Positions 1 to 10,841 of a stretch of DNA of 64,000 nt are shown here, piece after piece. The notes under the pieces were generated by a model. That model saw only the letters and a program-made list of their open reading frames with translations, was not told the origin of the DNA and ran no database searches. Numbering within the stretch: position 1 is the first letter of the stretch; each line of letters opens with the position of its first letter. A program made the position numbers and the translations under genes. Source of the DNA: Chimonanthus salicifolius (taxonomy: Eukaryota; Streptophyta; Magnoliopsida; Laurales; Calycanthaceae); the NCBI GenBank assembly GCA_013350335.1, contig CM023538.1, forward strand, positions 46,804,201 to 46,868,200, in the 5' to 3' direction.

Positions 1-212
1 TTTTGTTTAGTAAATTTTTGAGTCTCTTCTTAATGATTTCCTATTTGGGTAGATTTCCAATTTCAAAAGGAGTATCTTTGAAGTTAATTTTTGGTTCTTT
101 AATATTGAAGTAATTTATCTACTAAAATTATAAATAAGGAAATAGTAGTTTTAGTAGATACTGTGCTACAAATATTATGTATTTTAGTAGATATTGTGAA
201 ACTCAACTAATA

Positions 213-403
213 CTCCCTCTGTTCCAAATTAGTTGTCCTATATGGATTTTGGAATTGTCTCAAAATAGTTGTTTCATTTATATTGGAGTAGTATAAAGTG
301 CTTTGAAAATGGATAAGATCACATGGAGTGCTAACCTTATATATAAAGTTCCTTAAAAAATATAAATATTTCAAATGAGACGACTAAAATAGGATGCTGG
401 GAG
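213..403. mobile_element. Stowaway-like MITE, copy 1
   Basis: A roughly 190-bp non-coding element is bounded by TA dinucleotides (211-212 and 404-405). It has short terminal inverted repeats starting CTCCC. A second copy with the same internal order lies at 46226-46413; both contain CAAATTAGTTGTC near the left end and a stretch ending ACTAAAATAG near the right end. TA target sites and CTCCC termini are the hallmark of Stowaway (Tc1/mariner-derived) MITEs. There is no coding capacity. Confidence 0.7.
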
Positions 404-3400
404 TAATATTTTTTAGGATTTTAACATTTGATATCATTTGGTTTGGAGGCCCCTCAACTCAACTATGCCAGATCACCCATCTCTCACTTAATCTTTTTCT
501 TCTCTTCATCATTCCCTCTTATATTGGCTTATGTATATTATGTATTTTAGTAGATACTGTGCTACAAATATTGATTGAAATTCAAAATTTGGACTGATAT
601 TTGCCAGATGCCCATTCATATAATATGGGTATTTTGTGATATTTAAAAAATAGATATCAGAAATATTAATTATAATTAGATCAGACCAAAATTCATTGTA
701 AAAAAGTTGGGGCCAAAACTAATGCCAAAGTATCGTCTATGCCCAAGCTCAGACTATTTGATTAATTCTGCCGATAAATCATTGTTGTTGCTGTCATATA
801 ATACTGAAATTTCATCGATGATTTCTCGAATATTTTAAAGTATATAAATATAAGTTATTGGTTCTTAAAATTTAAAATGATGGATAAAATGATTATATGG
901 GAGTGAAAAATCATATACCTTGTATTGATATAGTCAGCTTTTCATATACATCACTTCTTAAATCTTCGATTTCAAAACTCAAAAAAAGAAATAGAATTTG
1001 AAGTCAAATAAGTTAAATTAAAATCTTAAAACTTGTCTAGATCCCTAATACATAATTTTTTTAGCATAGTTTTAATTTTTAGTTTCCCAATAATAAATTT
1101 GAGATAATGAGGTAGCCTCACAGATGGCTGGGATTTACCGTCGTCACTACATTCCAATGATCTCGTGAACACATGAAAAGTTACCAACCTTAACAACTCC
1201 GAAGAAGTAAGATTTTTTTGTTTATGAAGTTTCTTTTTGAGCCATCTATCACATGCAACATGCTTTCTTTTTCACAATCACAAGTTTTTAGATTTTACAT
1301 CAGCTGCATTAAATTCAACCTCGGTCCTCAATAGAAACTTTATTTTGGTTGTAAGTCAGTAAATTTGTAATTTTAAAATTTTATGGAGTATTTACAAATT
1401 TGGATATCCTCAAAATTTCGGGCTATGATTTTTGCACCTTGAATGATATACATGGTGCACTAATTTTTTTTTTCTTCTTCCCATTTTAAGCTTCTGCACT
1501 CTCTCCCTCGCTATCTTTCTGAAAAGCATGAATAAACAAGAATGGTACTTCGAATCAAATTCTTTCTTGCCCGCCGGTCTCTCACTCTCTCATACCGCAT
1601 CATCACCATCACCCTCGTGATCTGAAACTCATACTTAAGATGAAAAAATATTCATTTGATTAATACTTTTACTAATAAGGTACAATTCAATGTGAATTCA
1701 TCAAATGGACAGTAATCCGAGTAAATAATCCAAAATTTGCAACTAAATTTTGATTTTTTTATTTTGAATGGTAAAAATGAATACAATTTGTAAAAGGTAA
1801 AGGTATACAAGAGGTGCGCTTGTCAAAAATCAAAAGCATGGCCAGCAAGGGGTTCCCTGTTCCCACACTCCTTGTCCCATATCGGAAAATTAAAAAAAAA
1901 AAAAACTGTCCTGCATCAAGCCTATAAATGGGCAACGTGAGAATGATGGTAATCACCCATTTTTTGGCCCTTTTAGGCTGAGATCATTTGGTCACATGAG
2001 CTTAAACTTATTATTTTAAGAGATGTTTTTGAGTATATATTAAAATTATTTTTAAACAGTTTTTATGGATGGTTTGAGGTTTTTTTAAAAAATTCAGTCA
2101 AAACTTGCAAATTTGATCAGGTTTTTGTGGGTTTATTTTGTGTTAAGGTGCCGGGATTGAACCGGTTGTGTCAGGCCATGTCTTGCAACTATGAGTTTCA
2201 TGTGAGTTTCGTGGAGTCCATGAATTGACTTTTCTCTTCCAACCCTCCTGTTCTTATTCTTGGCTGACCAATTTCTTCTCTTCCATCGTTACTTCTTCCT
2301 CTTTCTATTCTCAGACGATCTTTCTTTGTTTTTGCTTTACTATTTTTTCAGTGATTTATCACAGTACAGCCTTATCACAGTTGCATCCTATCCCATTATC
2401 GTACATATTGGGGATACTTCTCCTCATTTCCTGAGACCAAAACCCTTTTCCTTCCTCCCTCCACTCAATGGGTTTCTCTCATTTCTACCATCGATTATTT
2501 ACAGCTACAAATCCTGATAATTTTACACTCACAAATTTTTCAGCAGCTCTTTCATGATATGAAGGTTGCAAGATTGCAAATATCTTAGCACGAAGATACA
2601 ATGTTGCAGGGTTAAGTTTGTGAAACCCAAAATCAAATGCATCTCCATTTTTCTCTCTCATTCATCAATGCAAATATCATAATCTCGACTCACAGATTTC
2701 AGTTCTTTTGTAACTTTTTAATTTTGTATTTTAAGATTTTTCTAATTTATTTTATGGTTTTTGTTCTAAAGATTCATATTAATTTCTATACGTAATTTGT
2801 TGCAATATTGAGATTTTCTTTTTCTTATTTTATGGCTGTCTATCCCTTTTCAAATGAAATCATTGCTTCATGTTATCTTGGGATGTTGTGCATAAATGAA
2901 GATGAGACCCAAATTGTTTTCTCTTATACTTTTTCAATGAAATTGCGTTCAGGCAAGCATTTTAGTTTCAATGTCTGCAACATGTTTGGTGTAATGTCCA
3001 AATGAGATATTATTCTTTTATGATTTAGCACTAGAGCGTAGTGTTAGAATTGGTGGAAGATTCACTGACTTGTTCATTCATAGATAGTGTAGTAAACTCT
3101 TTTCATCATGATTAATCACGATAGTTGGTTTAAAGACTGTTTTGCGGGCAACTTTTGTCGTCTCCACCGTGTTTAATGGAATGTCTACCCAGATAATATT
3201 CTCTTAGTTAAACTATGTGCCAGGCCATAAGTAGAAGAAGTGAAGAAGCAAAATGATATTGGCTTCACTTTATTTAGTCTGAATTTCAAAGGTGTTTACT
3301 TATCTTAAAGAAAGCATTACATTGCATGAATTGCTGATTGGAAACCTTTGTGAAAATGCTTTTAAGTTTATGGAGAGATGATGGCAATAAATTTTGTCTG

Positions 3401-3530
3401 ACGAAGACATGTCTTTTAAGATTTTTCAAATTTCAGATTTATCTAAAAGTTAAATTAGTGTCAAATTAAACAAGAGTACAATACACTTGGATTGGGGGGT
3501 GTGAGGAGGGAATGGGTCAATTTGACCCAC
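404..3530. other. AT-rich intergenic stretch, nothing recognised
   Basis: No gene, RNA or clear repeat could be supported. The short ORFs here (up to 85 residues, for example in the pyrimidine-rich patch 2225-2517) have no domain, no codon bias and overlap in several frames. A polyT tract near 1460 and polyA near 1892 are the only notable simple sequences. Confidence 0.5.
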
Positions 3531-3616
3531 TGTAGGCTCTACAGTTTAAAGTTTGTACCAAACTTCATAATGTGGATCATCCGCAAACTAGTTTGCATCA
3601 AAGTTTAGTGTAAATA

Positions 3617-3830
3617 AACCTTGAGGGCTTAGCTTGATATTTATTTTCCGCTCTTGTTTGTGGGAGGTCATGAGATTAAACCCCTCTCAACAGAAAAAGG
3701 GTCACTCCGCTTAGTTTTGTACCTGGGGTGTACGGGTTAAGAGGTTTACCCATGTCCCAAGAATTAGTCAAGTGGGACGCCTGAAAAATTTAGGTGGGAT
3801 GCTTGGATGCCTTAGTCTTCAAAAAAAAAA
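3617..3830 (+). mobile_element. SINE family A, copy 1
   Basis: The element starts AACCTTGAGGG, carries a degenerate tRNA B-box-like motif (GAGATTAAACCCC, near 3672) and ends in a 12-base A tract. It is bounded by imperfect 16-bp direct repeats at 3601-3616 and 3831-3846 (14 of 16 match), the signature of LINE-assisted insertion. A second copy is at 4821-4997 and a 3'-end fragment lies on the other strand at 24717-24805. tRNA-derived SINE is an inference from the B-box-like motif; box A is not clear. Confidence 0.65.
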
Positions 3831-3918
3831 AAGTTTGGTGCAAATAGCTTGATGGCTCCACTTAAGCCCACATGGATGGGTGTGTTTCAAAGGCATTTGT
3901 TTTGTGTATATTCTTATA

Positions 3919-3978
3919 AAATTTTATCTTGATTGGATAAATAAAGCCAAATTTTATCTTGATTGGATAAATAAAGCC
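3919..3978 (+). repeat. 30-bp tandem duplication
   Basis: The 30-base unit AATTTTATCTTG...AAAGCCA is present twice head to tail with no difference seen. It sits in the left arm of foldback 1; the facing right arm has it once, so the duplication came later. Confidence 0.8.
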
Positions 3979-4494
3979 ATGTTTTTTAAAGCCTTTAAAA
4001 TTTCAGCTTTATTTGACTGTGGAAATTTATCGAATTAATTTAATGGGCTTTACAAGTTAGATTAGTGTGACATTAGGTATGAGTGCAACTCAAGGTGTAT
4101 TCAAGAGGGTAAATGAATCCATTGGGTCTCCTATAGATCACACAAATCAAAGTTTGTGTCAAAATTGATGCAAATTAATTTGCGGGTGAACGGTATTATT
4201 TGACCTACCTTTGTCCCAATCACACTCCTCTCCACCTCAAATCCATCTTGTCCCCACGAATTTGAACCTTATCCAATTTGACGCTATTCCAACTTAGATG
4301 ATTTGTTGATCTAACACCATGAAGTTTACGCTAGTTGATAAAATTGAATTTTTGAGACTTTTAAAAAACATGGCTTTACTTATCCAATTAAAATGACTTT
4401 TTATAAACATCTTATTCAAGTAAAGACTTTTGCAACCAATCAATTCCCAAGGGCCCATGTAGGCCTCACATGAAAGTACCTCAAATAAGGCACC

Positions 4495-4680
4495 TTAGGG
4501 GATCAAGTAAGAGCATGTAGCTCAACCAGGAAGGACTCATTTTAATAGTCTAAAGGTTGTGAGTTCAAGTACGGGTGTAGGATATGTAGTTGGACACTGG
4601 AAAAATTTGTCAAATCCAATTAATGCCAACCGAACTTGTTATGCTAAATAACTTAATGATGATGACGATAATGATGATAT
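4495..4680 (+). mobile_element. SINE family B, copy 1
   Basis: A box-A-like motif (TGTAGCTCAACCAGG, about 4516-4530) is followed about 30 bases later by a box-B-like motif (GTGAGTTCAAGTACG, about 4559-4573). The body ends with AAATCCAATTAATGCCAACC and then a triplet-rich tail (GATGATGACGATAATGATGA, from about 4657). Two further copies with the same order and tail type are at 42405-42570 and 42620-42815. tRNA ancestry is inferred from box spacing. Confidence 0.55.
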
Positions 4681-4788
4681 GAACATATGTGCATACATAT
4701 ATACAAAATGGAGTATATATCCATGTGGATCCAAGTGGGCCACCAAGAAAATTGGTGCAACCTTTTTTGCAGGGAACTATATATATAT

Positions 4789-5351
4789 ACCCTTTAAGAA
4801 TAGTTCTCATAGTTCATTTAAACCTTGAGGGGTGTCAACACCCCTCTTGTTTGTAGGAAGTCTTAAGATCAAATCCCCATAAATATAAAAAAGGGTCACT
4901 CCCCATTATTCTATACTTGACGTTGCAGATTGGACGGTTTACACATGTCTTAAGGATTAGTCGGATGAGACACTTGGAAACCTTGGTATTAAAAAACAAT
5001 AGTTCTCATTAGATTTTCACAAGAGCTTTGGTTTGTGGGGCTCACAATAGAACTAATAGAACTAATTCCCACCTTACAATCTTACACCCATCTATCCCCG
5101 TGAGTTGCAAGTTATTCATTTTGACATAATTTGACTTTTAAATCTTATTCACCTAACTCGATGACTTTCCACCGTTAGATAATTTGAAGTTTTAAGGGCC
5201 TTAAAAACATGATTTTTCTTATCCAATCAAGATGAATTTTATTGGTGTCATATAAACGCGAAGGTCTTTAAAACTCATCCACGAATGTAAGTCGAGGTGG
5301 TGCTCATTGGTTGTTCTTATAAAAGTCTTATGAGAACCATTCTTAGGGCTT
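4789..5351. repeat. Foldback element 2
   Basis: The left end (CCCTTTAAGAATAGTTCTCAT, 4790-4810) is the imperfect inverted complement of the right end (ATGAGAACCATTCTTAGGG, 5331-5349). The arms continue inward as imperfect inverted repeats. A SINE family A copy (4821-4997) sits inside the left arm, and its target-site duplication repeats the arm sequence AATAGTTCTCAT. A TTATCCAATCAAGATGAATT core near 5219 links it to foldback 1. Non-coding. Confidence 0.5.
4821..4997 (+). mobile_element. SINE family A, copy 2
   Basis: It shares with copy 1 the start AACCTTGAGGG, a central AAAGGGTCACTCC block and a terminal A-rich tail (TTAAAAAAC). It is bounded by the direct repeat AATAGTTCTCAT at 4799-4810 and 4998-5009, which may extend a few more imperfect bases. 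Like copy 1, it landed in a foldback arm. Confidence 0.65.
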
Positions 5352-5534
5352 TGTCTGCAAATATGTGTGAGAGAGAGAGATAGGGGTTCACCCATGCGAT
5401 GTCAAGCATGCACAACATTGCATAGGTGGGCCTATGGGGCCCATTTGGATGGGGTCCCTAAAGTTGGGTACATTTGAAAGTTATTTTTTGGATGATGCTT
5501 CTCATAAAAAACCATGTCAATTGAATTTTAAAAG

Positions 5535-6113
5535 TGTGATACCCCTCCCTCCCCTAGAGTCCCACATCGGTGGGAAACAAAAGGGAGAGTGGGTTTATAT
5601 TAGGCCACCCATGTGTAACTTAGTGTGAGGCCTTTTGGGCCGAGCCAGGTGGGCCCGGGCCCAAATGCAAAACCGTGCGGGTTCGAGCTTATGTGCGAGG
5701 CCCAAAGCAGACAATATCACACTGAGTCAAGCCCTAAGCCCTGTGTGTTCGGGTCGAGTCGTTACAAATGGTATCAGAGCCGAGTTCAACACTCAGACTG
5801 TGTGGGCTTTCCTCCTTCCCTGCAGTTGTTGAGTTAGACCGGGTCGAGCCGGGGACGGCTCGAGGCTTTAGGGAGGGTGATTGTGATACCCCTCCCTCCC
5901 CTAAAGTCCCACATCAGTGGGAAACAAAAGGGAGAGTGGGTTTATATTAAGCCACCCATGTGTAACTTAGTGTGAGGCCCTTTGGGCTGGGCCAGGTGGG
6001 CCCGGGCCCAAATGCAAAACCGTGCGGGTTCGAGCTTGTGTGCGAGGCCCAAAGCGGACAATATCACACTGACTCAAGCCCTAAGCCCTGTGTGTTCGGG
6101 TCGGGTCGTTACA
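5535..6113 (+). mobile_element. Complete TRIM (miniature LTR retrotransposon)
   Basis: Two 232-bp direct repeats (5535-5766 and 5882-6113) each begin TGTGATACC and end GTTACA. They differ at only a handful of positions. The 115-bp interior starts with TGGTATCAGAGC (5769-5780), the classic primer-binding site for initiator tRNA-Met. It ends in a purine-rich tract (AGGGAGGGTGAT, 5870-5881) abutting the right LTR. A perfect 5-bp target-site duplication, AAAAG, flanks the element (5530-5534 and 6114-6118). There is no coding capacity, so movement must have used proteins from another element. The LTR does not contain the 5S rRNA-like box of Cassandra TRIMs. Confidence 0.93.
5769..5780 (+). promoter_or_regulatory. 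TRIM primer-binding site (tRNA-iMet)
   Basis: TGGTATCAGAGC follows the left LTR after a two-base gap and is complementary to the 3' end of initiator tRNA-Met. It fixes the element's orientation as plus. Confidence 0.9.
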
Positions 6114-6118
6114 AAAAG

Positions 6119-6788
6119 TCTTGATTTTTAAGGGTAAAAAATCAATAGTAAAAATAAGAACAGTTTTGCAAGAATTTCAATTCAACATTGAGATCAACTC
6201 AGAATGAGTTCAAATTGAGTAAAGACCAAATCATAGGTTAAGATATGATAAAGGGGGTAAGGGGTGCAAATAGAGTCCAAGTGGGCCCTACTGAGGGGTA
6301 CAAAATTGACATCACCCATCAGTGATATATATATATATATTCATTACCTTTCTTTTATTTTCTTCCTCTCTCATCATTTTTGTTTTCATGTTTTTTTTCT
6401 TTTGTTTCTGTATGTTGTTGGTTTTTCTCATATTTTAAGTTTTTTCTTCATTTTCCATTTTCTTATTTGTTATTTCTATTATCCTTCATTTAATATTTTC
6501 AACGTTACTAATTTCTTATAATTAACATTTTATTTTTTTATAGATTTATATATTTTGTACTTTTCAACGTATCTAATTTGTTATTTTAATAAATTTGACT
6601 GTATCTTGACTATTTTTACTTAGTCAAAACTCATTGAGTCTTTAAGTTGACTTAACTATAAGAAATATCAAGTTGAGTCAAGGTTTCAAAATTTTGAACT
6701 ATTATCGTGGTCAATAACAATTCAATCAATGATCCATAATTCAACTAATCTCTAACCCGTAACTGAATCTGACCCTTGTCTCATGTTT
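6119..6788. other. AT-rich spacer with a short (AT)n run
   Basis: A short alternating AT tract lies at about 6326-6341, followed by T-rich sequence to about 6550. No gene or named repeat could be supported. Confidence 0.5.
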
Positions 6789-6900
6789 AGGGCCGGCTAG
6801 AGAGAAGTTGAGGTCTAAAGCGAAAAATCTAAACGGGCCTTCTTAATATTTAATTAAAATTTTAATTATATAATTAAATAAATTTTGAGAGATTTCAAAA
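6789..6900 (-). mobile_element. hAT transposon terminal fragment
   Basis: AGGGCCGGCTAGAG, then GAGGTCTAAAGCGAAAAA and an ATTTAATTAAAATTTTAATT block, closely match the end of the hAT remnant at 10842 onward. The CAGGGCCGG... start with a 'taaggcgaaa' block is typical of plant hAT ends. The opposite end and the transposase are missing. Confidence 0.55.
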
Positions 6901-7668
6901 TCTTGATCCCCTCAAATCCATCCATGTTATACATTTTGATGGATCTAATCTGACGTATAATATAGCCTTATGAAGCTCAAGCTTGCTAACTTTGGGCAAG
7001 ATTGAGGTGGGTCATATCTAAACCTGAACCAAGTTACATTCCTTATCACATAATACTACATTTTCAAGTATAATGGTGATTAGTTTAACTATGTAATGAT
7101 ATTACTTGCTTAGTTGCGCTGGCACAAGGTCACGTTAAAAGCTCGAGTTTTCTGATGATTATGTCAAATAATAAATTTCATTTGATGGTAACAAATTATA
7201 TAGATCGTTAGATTTTAATGCAAACTATCATACTATAAAAAATAGGACACGTTAAATCATGTAAGTTAAAGATTTTTTAAGATTGAAAATGAATTACTGA
7301 ATAAATATTTTGACAATATATTTATTCCAATTGTCAAGTTACATCAAGAAAATTACAAATGATTGGATTAAAGTTTAAAACAAGTAATTTCAATATTAAG
7401 TGGGCTTCACATGGAACCCTTGGCTTGGTAAACAAAGCTATGCCTACTTTTTCTAGTTTTGCCTATAACTTGCATATATTAATATTATTTTTGTCTAGGC
7501 CAATTAGGATTAGGCTTAGATCCTATGTCTTATTATCCAACAATAGAAAAGAGCTCCACTGATGAATAGCTATGTAACAAATACAGATGCTATTTTCATT
7601 TTTAATGTTAAAATATTGGGACACACGGTTTATAAAATTTTGACGTCAGGCAAGTTCTTGAACCCAAT

Positions 7669-7722
7669 CCGTGTTCTACATTTTGAGGGATCTAACCTGA
7701 CCTATAATATAGCCTTATGAAA
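7669..7722 (+). repeat. Dispersed direct repeat (partner at 6924-6978)
   Basis: About 54 bases containing TATAATATAGCCTTATGAA recur 745 bases upstream at 6924-6978 with a few substitutions. The interval between them has no other paired structure. Origin unknown. Confidence 0.6.
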
Positions 7723-7727
7723 ATCGA

Positions 7728-7890
7728 TGGTGTAATTCATCTGGTTGTCTCCTACTTTAGGAAGTAAGAGGTAGTGGGTTCGAACCCATATAGCTTAACC
7801 TTAGTATGCCCTAGAGGTAGTGGACTCATCCGTGGGAGATTTACGCTGAGTATCCTGCAGTTTTCCACACATAAATTAAAAAAAATATAT
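7728..7890 (+). mobile_element. tRNA-derived SINE (family C)
   Basis: A box-A-like TGGTGTAATTCATCTGG (7728-7744) and a perfect box B GGGTTCGAACCC (7776-7787) are spaced as in tRNA-type Pol III promoters. They are followed by about 75 bases of unrelated body and an A-rich end (about 7870-7890). No tRNA cloverleaf can be folded downstream, so this is a SINE and not a tRNA gene. Target-site duplications are not clear. Confidence 0.6.
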
Positions 7891-8530
7891 ATTGAAACAT
7901 AATGTTTTTCTTTAATATCAGAATTTTACAATTCTTTCTGTTGTTATCGCTAAAATCTGATAACATGTGATGGTAACGACATTTTTTTTTTTTGAAGTTA
8001 CAACTACCAGTAATTCAGTTTAACTTTTATGATAACTTGAGACAGTATTTAGTAATAAATATATGTGACACTTGATGACATTTTATTATTCAAGAAATGT
8101 TAGTCAATGAATTATATTTTGCTTGTTAGATATATTTTTAAAGTATATTTGTTCTTTAATAATAAGTTTGTTAATAGTTATTTTATTTTTAATTTTTTTT
8201 TTAATTATCATTGTATATTTTTATTTTCATGTGATTTTTCCAATACTATATTAATATCTTCATAAAACCTCTAAAATTTCAAAATATCTAAATATTACTA
8301 ATAGCTGATAACATATCCTGAGAATGATATTTGAGATATCAAAAATAGTTATAGACATCACATTTTACATCCATTAATCAACAGAAATTATTTTTTTTTT
8401 TAAACAGAATATATAGTGAATGTAAATATTTCTTAAAAAAAAAAAATCTCCTCAAATGACTCACCTTCTTTCATCAAAATTTTAATACAAAAGGATCCAC
8501 GTGTCAAAAGAGACCTCACTCCCATCAAAT
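7891..8530. other. AT-rich spacer, nothing recognised
   Basis: No gene or known repeat is visible; there are polyT and polyA runs near 7982, 8392 and 8435. Confidence 0.5.
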
Positions 8531-8532
8531 TC

Positions 8533-9165
8533 ACTATGTACAACCCACCAAAGCTGCATTTGCATAGGGTAGAGATAGGGCTGCAACTTAGGTCGGGTGA
8601 GTAGGGTTTTTTAAAACTCAACCTCACCTGAGTTGATATATATGAAATCCGATTTGATCCAACCGACCCAAATTCTCAACTCAAATCTGAGAACCCAACC
8701 CGACTCGAATTCAAACCCGACCCTCATTTTGAACCTATTTTAAACTAATTTTAACCGGGTTGGGTCGGGTTAACTTATAAAATCCTCGACCCGACCCGAT
8801 TTAAATTTCATGGGGATTTTTATCTTCTTAGCCTGGCTTGACCTGCTGACTCGAAATTCTCAACCCGACGTGCATGATTTCTCAGGTCGCGTCATACGGG
8901 CCGAGCCAAAACCTGACCCAAGTTGTATCCTTAGGTAAAGAGGTGAAAATGAGAGTAATCCCTTTTTACCCTGTTTGATAATGAAGGAAAGTGGAAAGAA
9001 AATCACAAGTTTCCTTTTCCATGTACAAATCTGAAAACCCATCAAAGCTGCATTTGGATAGGGAGAGGTGAAAATGACAGTAACCCCTTTTTACCCTGTT
9101 TGATAATAAAGGAAAGTGGTAAGAAAATCTCAAGTTTCCCTTTCCATGTACAATTCTAAAAACTC
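8533..9165. repeat. Degenerate tandem duplication, split by a MITE
   Basis: A unit of roughly 110-125 bp runs GAGGTGAAAATGA...TTTACCCTGTTTGATAAT...TCCATGTACAA...CAAAGCTGCATTTG. It is present from about 8942-9064 and again from 9065-9165. The end of a preceding unit is at 8533-8575. The first junction is interrupted by the hAT-type MITE at 8576-8933, whereas the second junction is uninterrupted. Confidence 0.7.
8576..8933. mobile_element. hAT-type MITE, 358 bp
   Basis: Termini are imperfect inverted repeats (TAGGGCTGCAACTTA left; right end reads TAAGGATACAACTTG on the other strand). The element is flanked by 8-bp duplications GGTAGAGA (8568-8575) and GGTAAAGA (8934-8941), one mismatch. An 8-bp duplication with a TAGGG-type terminus fits the hAT superfamily. 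The interior is rich in GACCCGACCC motifs on both strands and is non-coding. The uninterrupted tandem copy at about 9050-9070 shows the empty site. Confidence 0.75.
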
Positions 9166-9470
9166 TTTCACTGCAGTATATAATCACTTTATATCTTTAT
9201 TAGGATGAACTTTTTTCCTCTTATCAAACATAAACAAATCCTGCAAAATTTACCTCACCCAAATAGAACCCAAGTAATCAAGAAATAAATCCCCTTAATT
9301 ATTTCGTCTACACTTTCCTACTTGTGATTTTCAAGTAGCTCATTCATGCAATCAAATATTGAAACCATTCGCCGCAGAGAATTATCCAAAACATTCTTCC
9401 GAAAATTGTACCGTAAATAAAAGATGTGTATATTTTTCCATCACCGACATAACTACACAGCAATCCCCTC

Positions 9471-9476
9471 TTTATT
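9471..9476 (-). terminator. Poly(A) signal of the membrane-protein gene
   Basis: On the minus strand the sequence reads AATAAA, 65 bases beyond the stop codon of the 9541-10005 gene, a normal place for a plant near-upstream element. Confidence 0.5.
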
Positions 9477-9540
9477 CATTGGCATACAGTTCTTGCCTGA
9501 ATTTGGCAGAGGTAACTCTAAAAAGGAAAAAAATAAATAA

Positions 9541-10005
9541 TTATACTGCTTCCATGTTCAAGGCATTTCTATCAGCAGCAGTGGTTTGATCCATGGCTTT
9601 TTCACGGTAGACGAAGAAGAAGTAAAATGTGAGTAGGCTGCTGCTCACAGTCAAGCCCCAAACCAAAACCCAGGCCACGCTCAACTGCAAAAAAGTCGAG
9701 ATTCGATAAGCAAGCATAACGTTCAGTGTCGTTGCAAGCACCCATATGGGGACCTTCAGCCTCTCCCTTGCCTTCGAGTTCTCCGGCAACCGGTCGAAAA
9801 CATGTATGCACCAAAGGAAGAACAAGAGAATTCCATAGAATGAGAGAATGAAGATTAGGGCTAGAATATCTTCGCGCAATCTAATGGCGGAAGAGACAGT
9901 GTTGATGGTCAAGAAGCCAATGGTAAGTATGTTTAAAAAGATGGATTGGGAATCATGTTTTCTGCTCTCTTGCTCTGCAATTGAGTTAACTGGTCCATAC
10001 CTCAT
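9541..10005 (-). CDS. Small four-helix membrane protein, unknown function
   Basis: An intact single-exon gene for 154 residues. After a hydrophilic N-terminus (about 1-21) come four hydrophobic segments at about 22-41, 47-69, 85-103 and 109-133, then a polar tail rich in Thr, Ala and Asn. Charged residues lie in the loops (RLRED after helix 1; DRLPENSKARERLK between helices 2 and 3), so two hairpins in an internal membrane are plausible. There is no signal peptide, transporter motif or catalytic residue. It resembles the plant-only group of uncharacterised small membrane proteins, possibly DUF6490-like, but I cannot confirm the family. The start is the first ATG in frame. A poly(A) signal and a weak TATA-like site are correctly placed. 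No stop or frameshift interrupts it. Function is not inferable from sequence. Confidence 0.85.
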   Translation of the reverse strand: MRYGPVNSIAEQESRKHDSQSIFLNILTIGFLTINTVSSAIRLREDILALIFILSFYGILLFFLWCIHVFDRLPENSKARERLKVPIWVLATTLNVMLAYRISTFLQLSVAWVLVWGLTVSSSLLTFYFFFVYREKAMDQTTAADRNALNMEAV

Positions 10006-10093
10006 ATCTAATTGGCACAGAGCGTGGAAGAGAGAAAGACACAGAAATTGTAGAACAAGCGAAGTCTATTCTGAACTCAACAATGGCTATTAT

Positions 10094-10100
10094 TATTTAT
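10094..10100 (-). promoter_or_regulatory. TATA-like box of the membrane-protein gene
   Basis: The minus strand reads ATAAATA about 90 bases upstream of the ATG, which would give a 5' leader of about 60 bases. Position fits, but the region is AT-rich, so chance is possible. Confidence 0.35.
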
Positions 10101-10841
10101 TGTGTGATAACTCGGATCTTGGTGAGCAAGGCTTGACCATTTCCATGGACTTCATCCTTTTAAGGTAACAATTTTCACTGGTTATTCACAAACCCAAGCA
10201 ATGAAAAATTCAAGGAAAGAATCAAAGAAAGTCCTCAATTCACATCAACGCGGAGAAATGACCCGATGCTCACTCTATGGTGGGTATGGATATGAAGTCA
10301 AAGTTCGATGAAATTGGACTCGGATACGTCTAAAATGGTTCACGAAAGGCATGACTTTTTAAATAATGTAAATCAGTATTAATGCCATTTACTTAGATTA
10401 AAATGATTATTGATAAGTCATTAACTGAGATATATTGATATCATACAATTCCAACCCCTACAGTTCAATTTTGTTAAAAAATAATCTGAAAGAACTCAAA
10501 TGTATAGGAATCCTGTGGTGGGACCACTTTATCTATTTGAGATAGATCTGGTAAATTACATCATTCATACACAATTTGAAAGGACTTCAGTTCACATGGA
10601 AAGACATATAATCTTAACCCTCAAGGATCTTCTTGTGAAAGATTCGGTAGAAAAGAAATTGGATAATCAAAATAAATCTTTTAATTAGAGTGGTTGTACA
10701 CAATGGATGAATCTAATATCTTGTGTATACTGTATATTACATATTGAACCTTTTTTCTTGATTTTGTGGTGTGCATAAACCTCAATCACTACCGTATCGT
10801 ATAAAATTGAAAAATAAATTAAAATGACTTTGGAGTGAGCA
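10101..10841. other. Upstream spacer, nothing recognised
   Basis: Intergenic sequence upstream of the membrane-protein gene. The 62-residue ORF at 10500-10688 has no recognisable feature. Confidence 0.5.

Larger units (their letters stand above)
3540..4475. repeat. Foldback (inverted-repeat) element 1
   Basis: Two imperfect inverted-repeat pairs are visible. 3855-3998 pairs with about 4360-4475; its core TTGATTGGATAAATAAAGCC faces GGCTTTACTTATCCAATTAA. 3556-3615 pairs with about 4140-4200, around CGCAAACTAGTTTGCATCAA. The pairs are interleaved, so two nested MITEs are possible. A SINE (3617-3830) interrupts the left part. The core sequence recurs in foldback 2 near 5219-5243, so this is a family. 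No coding capacity. Confidence 0.5.

Noticed and set aside
2225..2517. Serine/phenylalanine-rich ORFs
   Set aside because: Translations of a pyrimidine-rich stretch, no conserved feature.
5535..6113. Cassandra-type TRIM
   Set aside because: The LTR lacks the 5S rRNA-like conserved blocks that define Cassandra.
7728..7810. Possible tRNA gene from the GGGTTCGAACCC box
   Set aside because: No acceptor stem or anticodon arm can be formed around it; the layout fits a SINE.
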